Below, piece after piece: positions 11,284 through 22,406 of a DNA stretch of 64,000 bases. Numbering within the stretch: the first letter of the stretch is position 1; each line of letters opens with the position of its first letter. The position numbers and the translations under genes are program-made. Under the pieces are notes generated by a model. The model was not told where the DNA came from, made no database searches, and saw nothing but the letters and a program-made list of their open reading frames with translations. Origin of the DNA: Hygrophila difformis (lineage: Eukaryota > Streptophyta > Magnoliopsida > Lamiales > Acanthaceae); assembly GCA_030278955.1 (NCBI GenBank), contig JAOANR010000015.1, positions 36,612,487-36,676,486 on the forward strand, read 5' to 3'.

Positions 11284-14200
11284 TGTAATACCCCAGATTT
11301 TTATCAACGCCCAAAGAAATAAAATTTATTCCGATCAATGTCGAAATATTTCCGAGAAGAAGAAAATAATTTATCACAATAAATTATTGCTCGGAAATGA
11401 AACGCCGATAGATTTAAATTCAAAATGGAATAAAAGAGGGAAAGGAAGCCCGAAGACATTCCATGAATTGAGTCAAGATAATTGGAATTAAATTTAATAA
11501 GGAAAAGAATTTTAATTCCAAGAACCCGTGAAGTCGAAAGAAATTTAATGATACAAGTTATTGCACGGGAATCAAAAGACGACGAATTGGAAACCGACGA
11601 ACCCGAGACCGACGGACTTAAGATCTCGAACATGAAATTCATTTGAGTCAAGATAAACTTAAGATAAGAATTTATGATCCAAGAATGACCCGAAAAATCG
11701 AGGCCGAAAACGTAGGAGGATAGAAGTCCGAAAGAGAGGAGAAAAGGCCCGACGGATTGCACGGCCCGGCACGGACCGCAGCCCAGCCGGGGCCGGCGCG
11801 CACCCCGCGCGGGGTTCCCATGGATAGCGCGCCAACTGCGCGCCGACGCAGCAGCAGCTGCGTTTGTCGCGTTTTGGCGACTTTCTCGCCAATTTTCGGG
11901 GCCCAAGTGAGGAATCTCGATCTATCACGGGTGTAGCATCTTTTTGGACGTTATGTAATCAATCCCATCTCATTTGTCAGCCATTTTCATCAATCATTCA
12001 CCCCAAACTCTCCAAAAACTCTCCCAAAAGCCAAACACTCTTCCGACGAACTTCCGGCGACTTTCCGACGAGTTTCCGGCAACCAAATCCAACCAAGGAA
12101 GTGTGTAGATCAAGGATTGCAGGCTTTGGATTGTTGGTAAGATGTAAATCAAGTTTCCTTATTGTATTAAGATCATAACCATCATCCCAAACTTACGAAT
12201 CTTCATATTCAAACACAAATCGGAGCCAAAGGAAGAATAAATCGGGTGGAGGAGATTCGTTCGTGACATCTCGTGGATTCCGGACGACCCCGTGACCTCC
12301 TAGACATTATCCCCACTGTAAGTTAACCTTACTATGGTTTTGGGTGACTTAAAATGCAACCAAACATAGAGATTCAACTCAAGAAAGTTAATAAAAAAAT
12401 CTGTCAACAAGAGAAACCCTCAACGCAGCGTTTTCGTATGAATTTTTCGAACCTCTAAAGCTGCTCAAACAATAAAACTCAAAACATGAAAAGTGTTCCT
12501 AAGACTTTGGTTTAGCTTCTGTAAAAATTTTAGAATTTTTCATGATGTTTTGAAACCTGAAACCAACCCAAAACCGAAGAGTATTAAATCTGAATCTTAG
12601 AACTTTGGCAGATTTCACTCTCAATCTTGTTGGTTATTTTGACCATGGATCTAGGCCGATCTAGGATTGGTGTTAAACATGAAAGTTGTAGATCTATGAG
12701 TTTAGAACATCTCTGTAAGTTTTTAGAATTTTTCATTGAGATTTGAACCTCCGAACTCGAGCCGATCCGATCTGCGTTAGAACCGATGTCAAGAACCTTG
12801 ACAGATTTCATAATCAAACTCGACGAGCAAAATTCTTACTTCGAGTGTTCAAACCTGAAAACTCAAAACTAAGATTTTGATCCAAAGATCAAAAGCCATA
12901 TTGTGTAAAAATTTCAAAGATTTTCATCAAGTCTTGATACCCCAAATCGTATCGGACATATTCTGCGTTTTTAGAAATCTTCAAAGGATGACAGTTTTCA
13001 TAACCGAACTTGAGGAGCTTATTCCTATCACTTCTAGCCTGAACCAATCTTTGAGATCTAAACAAAAGTTGTCGGAAATCAAGTCTAGTATGTCTCTGTA
13101 AAATTTCAGAATTTTTGAAGTCAATTTGATATGTCAAAAAGTCAAATCTTTGAAAGGTGTCAAACCTGAATCCTGACAGCATACTATTTCTGTCGAAAAC
13201 TCGATTTTTGACATGCTTCCCATCGTTTTTCCGAAAAACTTAAAACACGAAAGTTGTTCGTTGGGATGTTTTTAAGATACTGTGAAAGTTTCAAATCAAT
13301 CGCCTAAGAAATGGATTTTTAAACCAAAAAGGCGCAAACTGTGACGCCAATCGATTTTTGAAATCTTTTAAACAACGATCGAGACTTTGGAATTACGATA
13401 AAGCGATATTTTTGAAAAATCCCGTTACACCAAATAAAAACATTTTCTGTAAAAGAATTCTTTAGAAACATTGGGGAATTTATGACCAAGTTTGATATTA
13501 TCAATATGGCCAGACGGCTTGTGGACATAAGAGCCCAAGCGAACGGCTAGTGGACATAAGAGCCCTAGCGAATGGTCGACCAAACGGTTTAAATGATTGG
13601 GAATCCCTTTGAGATAAAATACAATTGAAATATCTTGCTTGCCGAAAGGCAATGGAAATATCCTGCTTGCCGAAAGGCAATTGAAATATCTTGCTTGCCG
13701 AAAGGCAATTGAAATATCCTGCTTGCCGAAAGGCAATCGAAATATCTTGCTTGCCGAAAGGCAATCGAAATATCTTGCTTGCCGAAAGGCAATTGAAATA
13801 TCCTGCTTGCCGAAAGGCAATTGAAATATCTTGCTTGCCGAAAGGCAATTGAAATATAATGCTTGCCGAATGGAGATTGAAATATAAACTTGAAACATGA
13901 GAAATGATATTTTTGAAATTGGCTGAGGCCGCCGGATCACCGGCTATCTATTGTTGAGATGATGGCGTAACGGGAAATCTATATTAAAAAGCTCAGATTT
14001 TATGAAAATGGCTGCGGCCGCCGAATTGCCGGCTAAATTAAATATTGTTGAAATGGTTATGTAACGGGAGAGGAAAATAAAAGATTTAATATTTTTAAGT
14101 ACTTATTTAGTTATGCCTTGCAAATCATTTTACTACAAGAAATCTTTTTATTAAATTAATTAAAGGCTTTGAAACCCCTAACCCATGCTATGTGTTAACT

Positions 14201-14556
14201 TACTCAGCGCGTTTTTGCTGACCCAAACCATTTATCCCCTTTTTCTTACAGAGAACGAAGAATTTGCATCATCATATGCATACTGGGAATTTTGGGGATT
14301 ACATCATGAACGGGCCTGTTTAACCCGTGTTTTGGCCATGTTGGCCCTTATACATTATTTCCGCTGCACAAATAAAATTTTCCGCTGCAACTTTGATGTA
14401 TTATCTTTAACTTATATACGAATGGGCTGTTTGAATATTTTAAATTCTGAAAAACCATAGCCTTGCATCTCTTTAGTGAGCTCGGAGAAACCGTGTCTTG
14501 CTAGGGGGGTGCGGCGGTGGCATCCCGGCCTGGGTTACCAAAACCGGGGTGTTACA
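11284..14556 (+). repeat. Gypsy-type 5' LTR
   Basis: Starts TGTAATACCCCAG and ends GGTGTTACA. It has a GC-rich block at about 11,750-11,870 and a hairpin-repeat array at about 13,630-13,880. Short open frames inside it recur identically in the other LTR and show no protein-like features. Confidence 0.93.
13630..13882 (+). repeat. 28-bp tandem array of GNRA-type hairpins in the 5' LTR
   Basis: Eight intact units and one degenerate unit share the core TTGCCGAAAGGCAA. In RNA of the element sense this is a 5-bp stem capped by GAAA, a GNRA tetraloop. Units are spaced exactly 28 bp apart with a linker like TTGAAATATCTTGC. The array probably lies in the transcribed part of the LTR, but the transcription start is unknown. 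Confidence 0.85.
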
Positions 14557-14558
14557 AG

Positions 14559-14573
14559 TTGGTATCAGAGCCC
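14559..14573 (+). other. Primer-binding site, tRNA-Met type
   Basis: TTGGTATCAGAGCCC lies two bases after the 5' LTR. It matches the complement of the 3' end of plant initiator tRNA-Met (minus-strand DNA priming). Confidence 0.9.
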
Positions 14574-15103
14574 AGACTATTTTAAAGAGCCCGTAATATT
14601 TTTAAACTATTATTTTCAAGTATTATTATTTTTAAAGTTATCATTTCTAAACTAGTAATATATTTTAAAGATCCCAATTATTATTTTGAAGTTAAGGCCC
14701 AAATTTTTAGCCCAAAATTTTTTTGAAGCCCAAGAAATTATTTTGGCCCAATAACCTTGTTTTATTCAAAGCCCAAATAATTTATTTCTTTCGGCCCAAT
14801 ATAGCGGCCCAAACCTTTTATCCTTATTTTAATTTATCCATGGAATAAATTTATTTTTTTTAAAACCCATGGATAAATAAATGCATGCATAAAATTTTTT
14901 TTTATTGGGGGGATCACATATGCATATGCATACATAAATATTTACACTAACTCTTTTTATGTGAATTATCGGTGATAAGAAACACTCCTACCTTAGAACT
15001 CGACATGACCTTGACTTAGGAGCGCTTGCTAAAGACTAACTTTGCCTTAGTCCTAGAACTTGATCACTTAGAAACTTATCTTCGCGTGCTTCTATAACAG
15101 AAA
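14574..15103 (+). other. Untranslated leader of the gag-only element
   Basis: 530 bases between the primer site and gag without a gene. It is AT-rich with repeated GCCCAA words. It is a candidate for dimerisation or packaging signals, but none is identifiable by eye. Confidence 0.4.
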
Positions 15104-16198
15104 ATGGCACCTAGAAGAAAATTGAGGAAGATAAGCCCAAACGGCACTGACACTGGCCTCCCAAACACACCTAACAACAATGAGATTCCTCCGAACGTCG
15201 GAGATCAAGTGCCTCCTACACCCAACAACATGGAAGAACGTCTAAGGACTATGGAGGAAGTCCTAGTAGCATTAGGAAATGCCGAGGTGCATAGGACACA
15301 AACAGTACCTCCATCCGTAGCTCAACCCAACTATCTAGCGTTGGTGAATCCCTATCAACCACCACGCTACGATGGGCAGGAGGATCCCGCCAAACTAGAG
15401 GGGTGGATCCGTACATTTGATAAGCTCTTGGATGCTATCAAATGTCCTGATGAGACAAGGATACGAGTAGCAACCTACTACTTAGGAGGCGAAGCCGATG
15501 AGTGGTGGCAAAACCTCCAGAGGAATTTAGAGGAAGCTGAAGAAACTTATTCGTGGAATGAACTTAAGGAGGGCCTAAGGGACCGATTCTACCCCATGAG
15601 CACCAAGGCGGCAATGTACGAAGAGTTCTTATCACTGAAGCAAGAGGGACGAACGGTGCAGGAGTATTACACCCGGTTTAAGGAATTGGTACGATTTGCT
15701 ACAAGGATAGTACCAACCGACTCTGACAAGGCTCAGAAATTTGAGATGGGTCTGAACCTTAGTATCCGGGAGATACTTGCAGTAGGACAATTCACGAACC
15801 TGCAGACGGTTTATGATCGTGCGGTAGCGGTTGCACGAGTCCAAGGACTGAAACGGAAACCGGTAGATGAGGCTAACCAAGGACCACAAGGAGAATACAA
15901 GGTGGATAAGGACCATTTCGATGGAAACACGAAAGGACAACATCAAAATGACAATGGGGAGAAAAAGGGGATAGTCTTCAACCATGGTGACTATGTGCCA
16001 CCATGTCCAAAGTGTGGTAAACTGCATTATGCGAGAGGATGCCCTCAACCTGGAGCATGCCTTCGATGTGGTCGACATGGTCATCGGCTGCGTGATTGCC
16101 GGACACGGAGAGAGAACATCGACAAGAGAGAGGATGTGACTACTCGACCTAAGCAACCACGAAACCCAGATGGTCAAGGTTCTTTGGTCGAACCATGA
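15104..16198 (+). CDS. Retrotransposon gag polyprotein
   Basis: 364 residues from the first ATG, uninterrupted. It shows the gag core of plant Ty3/gypsy elements: PPRYDGQEDPAKLEGWIRTF, then YYLGGEADEWWQN and an EEFLSLKQEGRTVQEYYTRF segment. Two zinc knuckles follow near the C-terminus: CPKCGKLHYARGC (about 301-313, CX2CX3HX4C) and CLRCGRHGHRLRDC (about 319-332, CX2CX4HX4C). Gag should assemble the particle and bind RNA. It stops cleanly without a pol frame, and no frameshift into a protease is available. The intact frame in a young insertion suggests that this gag is functional in the family. Confidence 0.92.
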   Translation: MAPRRKLRKISPNGTDTGLPNTPNNNEIPPNVGDQVPPTPNNMEERLRTMEEVLVALGNAEVHRTQTVPPSVAQPNYLALVNPYQPPRYDGQEDPAKLEGWIRTFDKLLDAIKCPDETRIRVATYYLGGEADEWWQNLQRNLEEAEETYSWNELKEGLRDRFYPMSTKAAMYEEFLSLKQEGRTVQEYYTRFKELVRFATRIVPTDSDKAQKFEMGLNLSIREILAVGQFTNLQTVYDRAVAVARVQGLKRKPVDEANQGPQGEYKVDKDHFDGNTKGQHQNDNGEKKGIVFNHGDYVPPCPKCGKLHYARGCPQPGACLRCGRHGHRLRDCRTRRENIDKREDVTTRPKQPRNPDGQGSLVEP

Positions 16199-16300
16199 AA
16201 GTGAAACAGCAACATGGGAACTAGGAGCCGACATGAAGGAGCGTCATCCGACCCTATTCCAAGATGGTGCAACCACAGTTATGGGGACATAACTGTAATC

Positions 16301-16635
16301 TTAAGGGGGGGAGGATGTAATACCCCGTATTTCGAAACTCGAATATTTTGTATCCCAAATAAATTTTTTTTTTTTTGAACTACGTAATGACTTGATCCCT
16401 TCACAGGGTACGTAGGCAACTTGGAAATTTCAATTCTGGGTTCAGTCAAACAATAATCAAACAATAATCAAAGAATAATCAAACAATAATCAAACAACAA
16501 ACGATGATCAACAATCGAACAATAATTCAATAACACAATATCGCAAATAGTAAACAAAAAAGGACCATAACTCTTCGCGCGAGAAAGGCCGAAGCACAAC
16601 TTCGAGGACGAAGTTGATTCTTAAGGGGGGTGGAG
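16301..16635 (+). other. Double PPT-LTR junction: relic of a second LTR element between gag and the 3' LTR
   Basis: At 16,301-16,314 there is a purine tract TTAAGGGGGGGAGGA, followed at 16,316 by TGTAATACCCCGTATTTCG, which looks like the start of another LTR. After about 240 bases comes a chromovirus-like pol 3' tail (ACTTCGAGGACGAAG) and a second purine tract at 16,621-16,635 directly before the real 3' LTR. Repeated AATAATCAAACAA words fill about 16,450-16,520. This is most simply a recombination scar that removed pol. Confidence 0.6.
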
Positions 16636-19600
16636 TGTAATACCCCAGATTTTTATCAACGCCCAAAGAAATAAAATTTATTCCGATCAATGTCGAAATA
16701 TTTCCGAGAAGAAGAAAATAATTTATCACAATAAATTATTGCTCGGAAATGAAACGCCGATAGATTTAAATTCAAAATGGAATAAAAGAGGGAAAGGAAG
16801 CCCGAAGACATTCCATGAATTGAGTCAAGATAATTGGAATTAAATTTAATAAGGAAAAGAATTTTAATTCCAAGAACCCGTGAAGTCGAAAGAAATTTAA
16901 TGATACAAGTTATTGCACGGGAATCAAAAGACGACGAATTGGAAACCGACGAACCCGAGACCGACGGACTTAAGATCTCGAACATGAAATTCATTTGAGT
17001 CAAGATAAACTTAAGATAAGAATTTATGATCCAAGAATGACCCGAAAAATCGAGGCCGAAAACGTAGGAGGATAGAAGTCCGAAAGAGAGGAGAAAAGGC
17101 CCGACGGATCGCACGGCCCGGCACGGACCGCAGCCCAGCCGGGGCCGGCGCGCACCCCGCGCGGGGTTCCCATGGATAGCGCGCCAACTGCGCGCCGACG
17201 CAGCAGCAACTGCGTTTGTCGCGTTTTGGCGACTTTCTCGCCAATTTTCGGGGCCCAAGTGAGGAATCTCGATCTATCACGGGTGTAGCATCTTTTTGGA
17301 CGTTATGTAATCAATCCCATCTCATTTGTCAGCCATTTTCATCAATCATTCACCCCAAACTCTCCAAAAACTCTCCCAAAAGCCAAACACTCTTCCGACG
17401 AACTTCCGGCGACTTTCCGACGAGTTTCCGGCAACCAAATCCAACCAAGGAAGTGTGTAGATCAAGGATTGCAGGCTTTGGATTGTTGGTAAGATGTAAA
17501 TCAAGTTTCCTTATTGTATTAAGATCATAACCATCATCCCAAACTTACGAATCTTCATATTCAAACACAAATCGGAGCCAAAGGAAGAATAAATCGGGTG
17601 GAGGAGATTCGTTCGTGACATCTCGTGGATTCCGGACGACCCCGTGACCTCCTAGACATTATCCCCACTGTAAGTTAACCTTACTATGGTTTTGGGTGAC
17701 TTAAAATGCAACCAAACATAGAGATTCAACTCAAGAAAGTTAATAAAAAAATCTGTCAACAAGAGAAACCCTCAACGCAGCGTTTTCGTATGAATTTTTC
17801 GAACCTCTAAAGCTGCTCAAACAATAAAACTCAAAACATGAAAAGTGTTCCTAAGACTTTGGTTTAGCTTCTGTAAAAATTTTAGAATTTTTCATGATGT
17901 TTTGAAACCTGAAACCAACCCAAAACCGAAGAGTATTAAATCTGAATCTTAGAACTTTGGCAGATTTCACTCTCAATCTTGTTGGTTATTTTGACCATGG
18001 ATCTAGGCCGATCTAGGATTGGTGTTAAACATAAAAGTTGTAGATCTATGAGTTTAGAACATCTCTGTAAGTTTTTAGAATTTTTCATTGAGATTTGAAC
18101 CTCCGAACTCGAGCCGATCCGATCTGCGTTAGAACCGATGTCAAGAACCTTGACAGATTTCATAATCAAACTCGACGAGCAAAATTCTTACTTCGAGTGT
18201 TCAAACCTGAAAACTCAAAACTAAGATTTTGATCCAAAGATCAAAAGCCATATTGTGTAAAAATTTCAAAGATTTTCATCAAGTCTTGATACCCCAAATC
18301 GTATCGGACATATTCTGCGTTTTTAGAAATCTTCAAAGGATGACAGTTTTCATAACCGAACTTGAGGAGCTTATTCCTATCACTTCTAGCCTGAACCAAT
18401 CTTTGAGATCTAAACAAAAGTTGTCGGAAATCAAGTCTAGTATGTCTCTGTAAAATTTCAGAATTTTTGAAGTCAATTTGATATGTCAAAAAGTCAAATC
18501 TTTGAAAGGTGTCAAACCTGAATCCTGACAGCATACTATTTCTGTCGAAAACTCGATTTTTGACATGCTTCCCATCGTTTTTCCGAAAAACTTAAAACAC
18601 GAAAGTTGTTCGTTGGGATGTTTTTAAGATACTGTGAAAGTTTCAAATCAATCGCCTAAGAAATGGATTTTTAAACCAAAAAGGCGCAAACTGTGACGCC
18701 AATCGATTTTTGAAATCTTTTAAACAACGATCGAGACTTTGGAATTACGATAAAGCGATATTTTTGAAAAATCCCGTTACACCAAATAAAAACATTTTCT
18801 GTAAAAGAATTCTTTAGAAACATTGGGGAATTTATGACCAAGTTTGATATTATCAATATGGCCAGACGGCTTGTGGACATAAGAGCCCAAGCGAACGGCT
18901 AGTGGACATAAGAGCCCTAGCGAATGGTCGACCAAACGGTTTAAATGATTGGGAATCCCTTTGAGATAAAATACAATTGAAATATCTTGCTTGCCGAAAG
19001 GCAATGGAAATATCCTGCTTGCCGAAAGGCAATTGAAATATCTTGCTTGCCGAAAGGCAATTGAAATATCCTGCTTGCCGAAAGGCAATCGAAATATCTT
19101 GCTTGCCGAAAGGCAATCGAAATATCTTGCTTGCCGAAAGGCAATTGAAATATCTTGCTTGCCGAAAGGCAATCGAAATATCCTGCTTGCCGAAAGGCAA
19201 TTGAAATATCTTGCTTGCCGAAAGGCAATTGAAATATAATGCTTGCCGAATGGAGATTGAAATATAAACTTGAAACATGAGAAATGATATTTTTGAAATT
19301 GGCTGAGGCCGCCGGATCACCGGCTATCTATTGTTGAGATGATGGCGTAACGGGAAATCTATATTAAAAAGCTCAGATTTTATGAAAATGGCTGCGGCCG
19401 CCGGATTGCCGGCTAAATTAAATATTGTTGAAATGGTTATGTAACGGGAGAGGAAAATAAAAGATTTAATATTTTTAAGTACTTATTTAGTTATGCCTTG
19501 CAAATCATTTTACTACAAGAAATCTTTTTATTAAATTAATTAAAGGCTTTGAAACTCCTAACCCATGCTATGTGTTAACTTACTCAGCGCGTTTTTGCTG

Positions 19601-19936
19601 ACCCAAACCATTTATCCCCTTTTTCTTACAGAGAACGAAGAATTTGCATCATCATATGCATACTGGGAATTTTGGGGATTACATCATGAACGGGCCTGTT
19701 TAACCCGTGTTTTGGCCATGTTGGCCCTTATACATTATTTCCGCTGCACAAATAAAATTTTCCGCTGCAACTTTGATGTATTATCTTTAACTTATATACG
19801 AATGGGCTGTTTGAATATTTTAAATTCTGAAAAACCATAGCCTTGCATCTCTTTAGTGAGCTCGGAGAAACCGTGTCTTGCTAGGGGGGTGCGGCGGTGG
19901 CATCCCGGCCTGGGTTACCAAAACCGGGGTGTTACA
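16636..19936 (+). repeat. Gypsy-type 3' LTR
   Basis: 3,301 bp and nearly identical to the 5' LTR. The 28-bp excess equals one extra unit of the hairpin array. Confidence 0.93.
18982..19262 (+). repeat. 28-bp tandem array of GNRA-type hairpins in the 3' LTR
   Basis: Nine intact units and one degenerate unit, against eight plus one in the 5' LTR. The core and spacing are the same. Confidence 0.85.
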
Positions 19937-19941
19937 TCAAT

Positions 19942-20739
19942 CATTACGATTTCTTCATTTCCAAAAATGATTCATGCTCCTTGGTTGTATAGTCTTTTCA
20001 TTTGTTCATGGACAGCACGTATTCCCATTGCTCTTTTGAAGTGGATGTATTTGTCATTGAAGATTTCTGTTTTGGGGGGTTCCATAGTCTTGAGGATAAC
20101 TTTCTGGTTTAGTGATTTCTTCTGCAATAGCAAGATGGTAGGAAGAGTGTTTGACTTCTGGACTAATAGAAAATATTTTCAGTTTCTGGGTTTTTGGTCT
20201 TATGTTTAGGGCTTCAATTAATACAGGTAATTTGGATATTTCGGTTCTTAAAGGGGACAGGAAAATAGTTCTAATAAAGCCGAATTTGGGTCGCAGCCTG
20301 GTAAAATAGTTACTTGTGGATGTAGGGATTTGGTGAATTCTGTGTAGAATGATGTTTCTTGTCTGGGTAAAGAGTATATGTAGCTGCTCAGGGTATGGTA
20401 TTCTGCTAAAAAGTTTCTTGTTTCAGGGCTAATGGGTACTGGTTGAGGAATATTTTCGCAAAAATACTTCTTAGTTTTTGCAATGTTTTTCGACGAGGTC
20501 GAAGGTCTTGCATCCCCAGATTGTTTTGATTGTTTGTCCTCTTTTGGAACAGGATTAGCTTTCCCTTCCTGGTCTGAAACACCAGAATTTATTTCTTCAG
20601 GGGTATAAAAGTATTCTTCCATAGTAGTTAATAATCCCTGCAAACATTTGTTACATTCATATATATCGTCATTGATAGTCTTATGTTTGTCCATAAAACT
20701 CCGAACAATCAATTGTTGTAGTTTTAGTTGTCTGTCCAT
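19942..20739 (-). pseudogene. Pararetroviral ORF downstream of RNase H (N-terminal and middle part)
   Basis: A 163-residue open frame (20,248-20,739) starts about 76 bp after the RNase H stop. It is followed by lightly broken frames that reach the Gypsy insertion at 19,941. The visible protein is polar, with a Lys/Ser/Pro-rich low-complexity middle and no motif I can name. Its position suggests the transactivator-like gene of caulimovirids. Small frameshifts after 20,248 and a stop near 19,985 break it, and the Gypsy element splits it. Confidence 0.55.
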
Positions 20740-20815
20740 AGTCGACTGGAGTAGTTTTTGTAGTCGATCTATTTCATTTTAAATGTGGTCAGTCAGACCA
20801 GCATCATCCCATTGT

Positions 20816-21420
20816 TCATTGTTCTCCATATTCAGGGTTCCTGCTCAAAAAATCAGCTAGATAATTTTCAGTCCCTTTAATATATTCAACAGTAAAGTCG
20901 TACATTAACAAAAAAGTCTGATATCTTATTATTCTTCTATATTGGGGTTTATTTGGAACTTTATAATAAATTAAAGGTTTTACTTGTGTATTGTCAGTTA
21001 ATACTTTAAACTTTCTACTTAATAACCAAAATGAAAATTTATCTATTGATTTAATCGCTGCAAGTAATTCTTTTTTCATTTGTACTATAGTTTATGGCTG
21101 CTCCTTGTAATGTTCCGGATGCATATCTATAAATTTCACCAGTATCGGTTTTTAATAATCCTGCCCAATGGTAGTCCGAGCTATCGGTTTGTACTATTAA
21201 ATTATCTTTTTCGTCAGGTAATCTTAACGGTGGTAATTTGGAGCATTCTTCTTTTAATTGTTTGACAATTTCAGTATGTTAATCATTCCATCCTATCTTA
21301 TTATTTTTTCTGATCAATTTTCTTAGATCATTTGTCTTTTTTGCTAAATTTGATATAAATCCTTCTGCATAATTTAGAATTCCAAGAAATCTTTGTATGT
21401 TTAATTTATTCCTAAGTTCA
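20816..21420 (-). pseudogene. Pararetroviral RNase H region
   Basis: This continues the polymerase after the RT. The final 87-residue frame (20,816-21,079) shows the RNase H features NEKELLAAIKSI-type helix, LTDNTQVK (catalytic Asp) and YIKGTENYLADFLSR. The upstream part down to 21,420 is readable but carries at least one stop near 21,281 and frame changes. RNase H removes the RNA template during reverse transcription. Confidence 0.8.
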
Positions 21421-22386
21421 TCATGCATTAACAAGTTTTGTACTTATGTGTGGTTGCATTTTAATTCCAAGTTTGTTTAATATTAGACCCAAAAATTCTA
21501 TTTCATCTTTGAATATTTCTGCTTTCTTTTCTGATAAAATTAATCCATGATCTTTACAAAGTTTTGCAAATATATCTAAATGTTTTTTATGTTCTTCTAT
21601 AGTGTTTGAGGCTATTAGTATATCATCTACGTATACAAATATAAAGTTACTAAATTTTTTAAATGTTTTATCCAGTTTTCTTTGAAATATTTGTGGTCCA
21701 ATTTTTATTCCAAACGGCATAACTTTCCATTCATAGTGTCCTTGTGGTGTACTAAATGCTGTATATTTTATACTATCTGTATGCATTTTAATTTGCCAAA
21801 ATCCATTTTTACAATCAAATTTTGAATAGATAGTTCTACCTCTAGCTAATCCTATTAGATTTTCTTTGTTAGGTAGAAAGTATCCATCAAATATCATGTT
21901 TTTGTTTAGTTCTTTGTAATTTATTACTAAACTTGGTTTCTTTCTTATTTGTTCACTATGATTTCTAACCAAGAAAGCCTGACTATTATGTTCTGCTATA
22001 GATTTTTGAATAAGATCTAATTCTAACAATTCATTTATTTGTTTTCGAAGTTGTTCAATATCTTCTTGATTATGCATCATAGGTTGAGTTCTTATTATTA
22101 TATCGTCGTTTTTCATTTTTAATTCTGCATATATTTTTATTAAGATTCCATTTTTCAATTGAATTTTCTCCATAGTTTTCAGAGATGTATTTTATTGTCT
22201 CATGAATCATATTTATCAAAATCTTCTGGCTTTTGAATTAGCACTTGTTTTTTAATTTTGTGAATTTTAAATTTTATGTAATAAGTAATTGGTTGTTTTA
22301 TAATTTCTCCTTTTTCACCACGTTTCTGAAGCACTCTGTATGGTTTCCTTATTCTCGGAATAGTAATATAGTGGTTACATGCTGAT
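21421..22386 (-). pseudogene. Pararetroviral reverse transcriptase
   Basis: A 250-residue open frame (21,421-22,173) contains the RT palm. The fingers motif is near KPSLVINYKELNK and the first catalytic Asp is in SKFDCKNGFWQIK. Then come TPQGHYEWKVMPFG and the YVDD box (21,622-21,633). The N-terminal linker (22,200-22,386) is separated from it by a stop and frame change near 22,200, and a stop ends the frame at 21,421. Upstream sequence lies beyond the LINE at 27,413. The protein would be inactive as it stands. Confidence 0.87.
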
Positions 22387-22406
22387 CTAAGTTGGATATT
22401 ATATCT

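Larger units (their letters stand above)
11284..19936 (+). mobile_element. Very young Ty3/gypsy-type LTR element with gag only (TR-GAG-like)
   Basis: Long LTRs (3,273 and 3,301 bp) bracket an internal region of only 2,079 bp. The 5-bp target duplication TCAAT lies at 11,279-11,283 and 19,937-19,941. A tRNA-Met primer site follows the 5' LTR and a purine tract precedes the 3' LTR. The only gene is gag; there is no protease, RT, RNase H or integrase. The LTRs differ by a handful of substitutions and one 28-bp repeat unit, so insertion was recent. Gag-only terminal-repeat elements are a known plant class that depends on pol supplied in trans. It inserted into the last ORF of the endogenous pararetrovirus. 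Confidence 0.93.

Noticed and set aside
11659..11928. Open frames in the GC-rich block of the LTR
   Set aside because: Identical in both LTRs only because the LTRs are identical; no domain and strongly biased composition.
13589..13940. Repetitive open frames (SIAFRQAGYFNCLSASKIF-type) and CRISPR-like regular repeats in the LTR
   Set aside because: They are translations of the 28-bp hairpin array. There are no unique spacers and this is a plant LTR, so neither a protein nor a CRISPR array.
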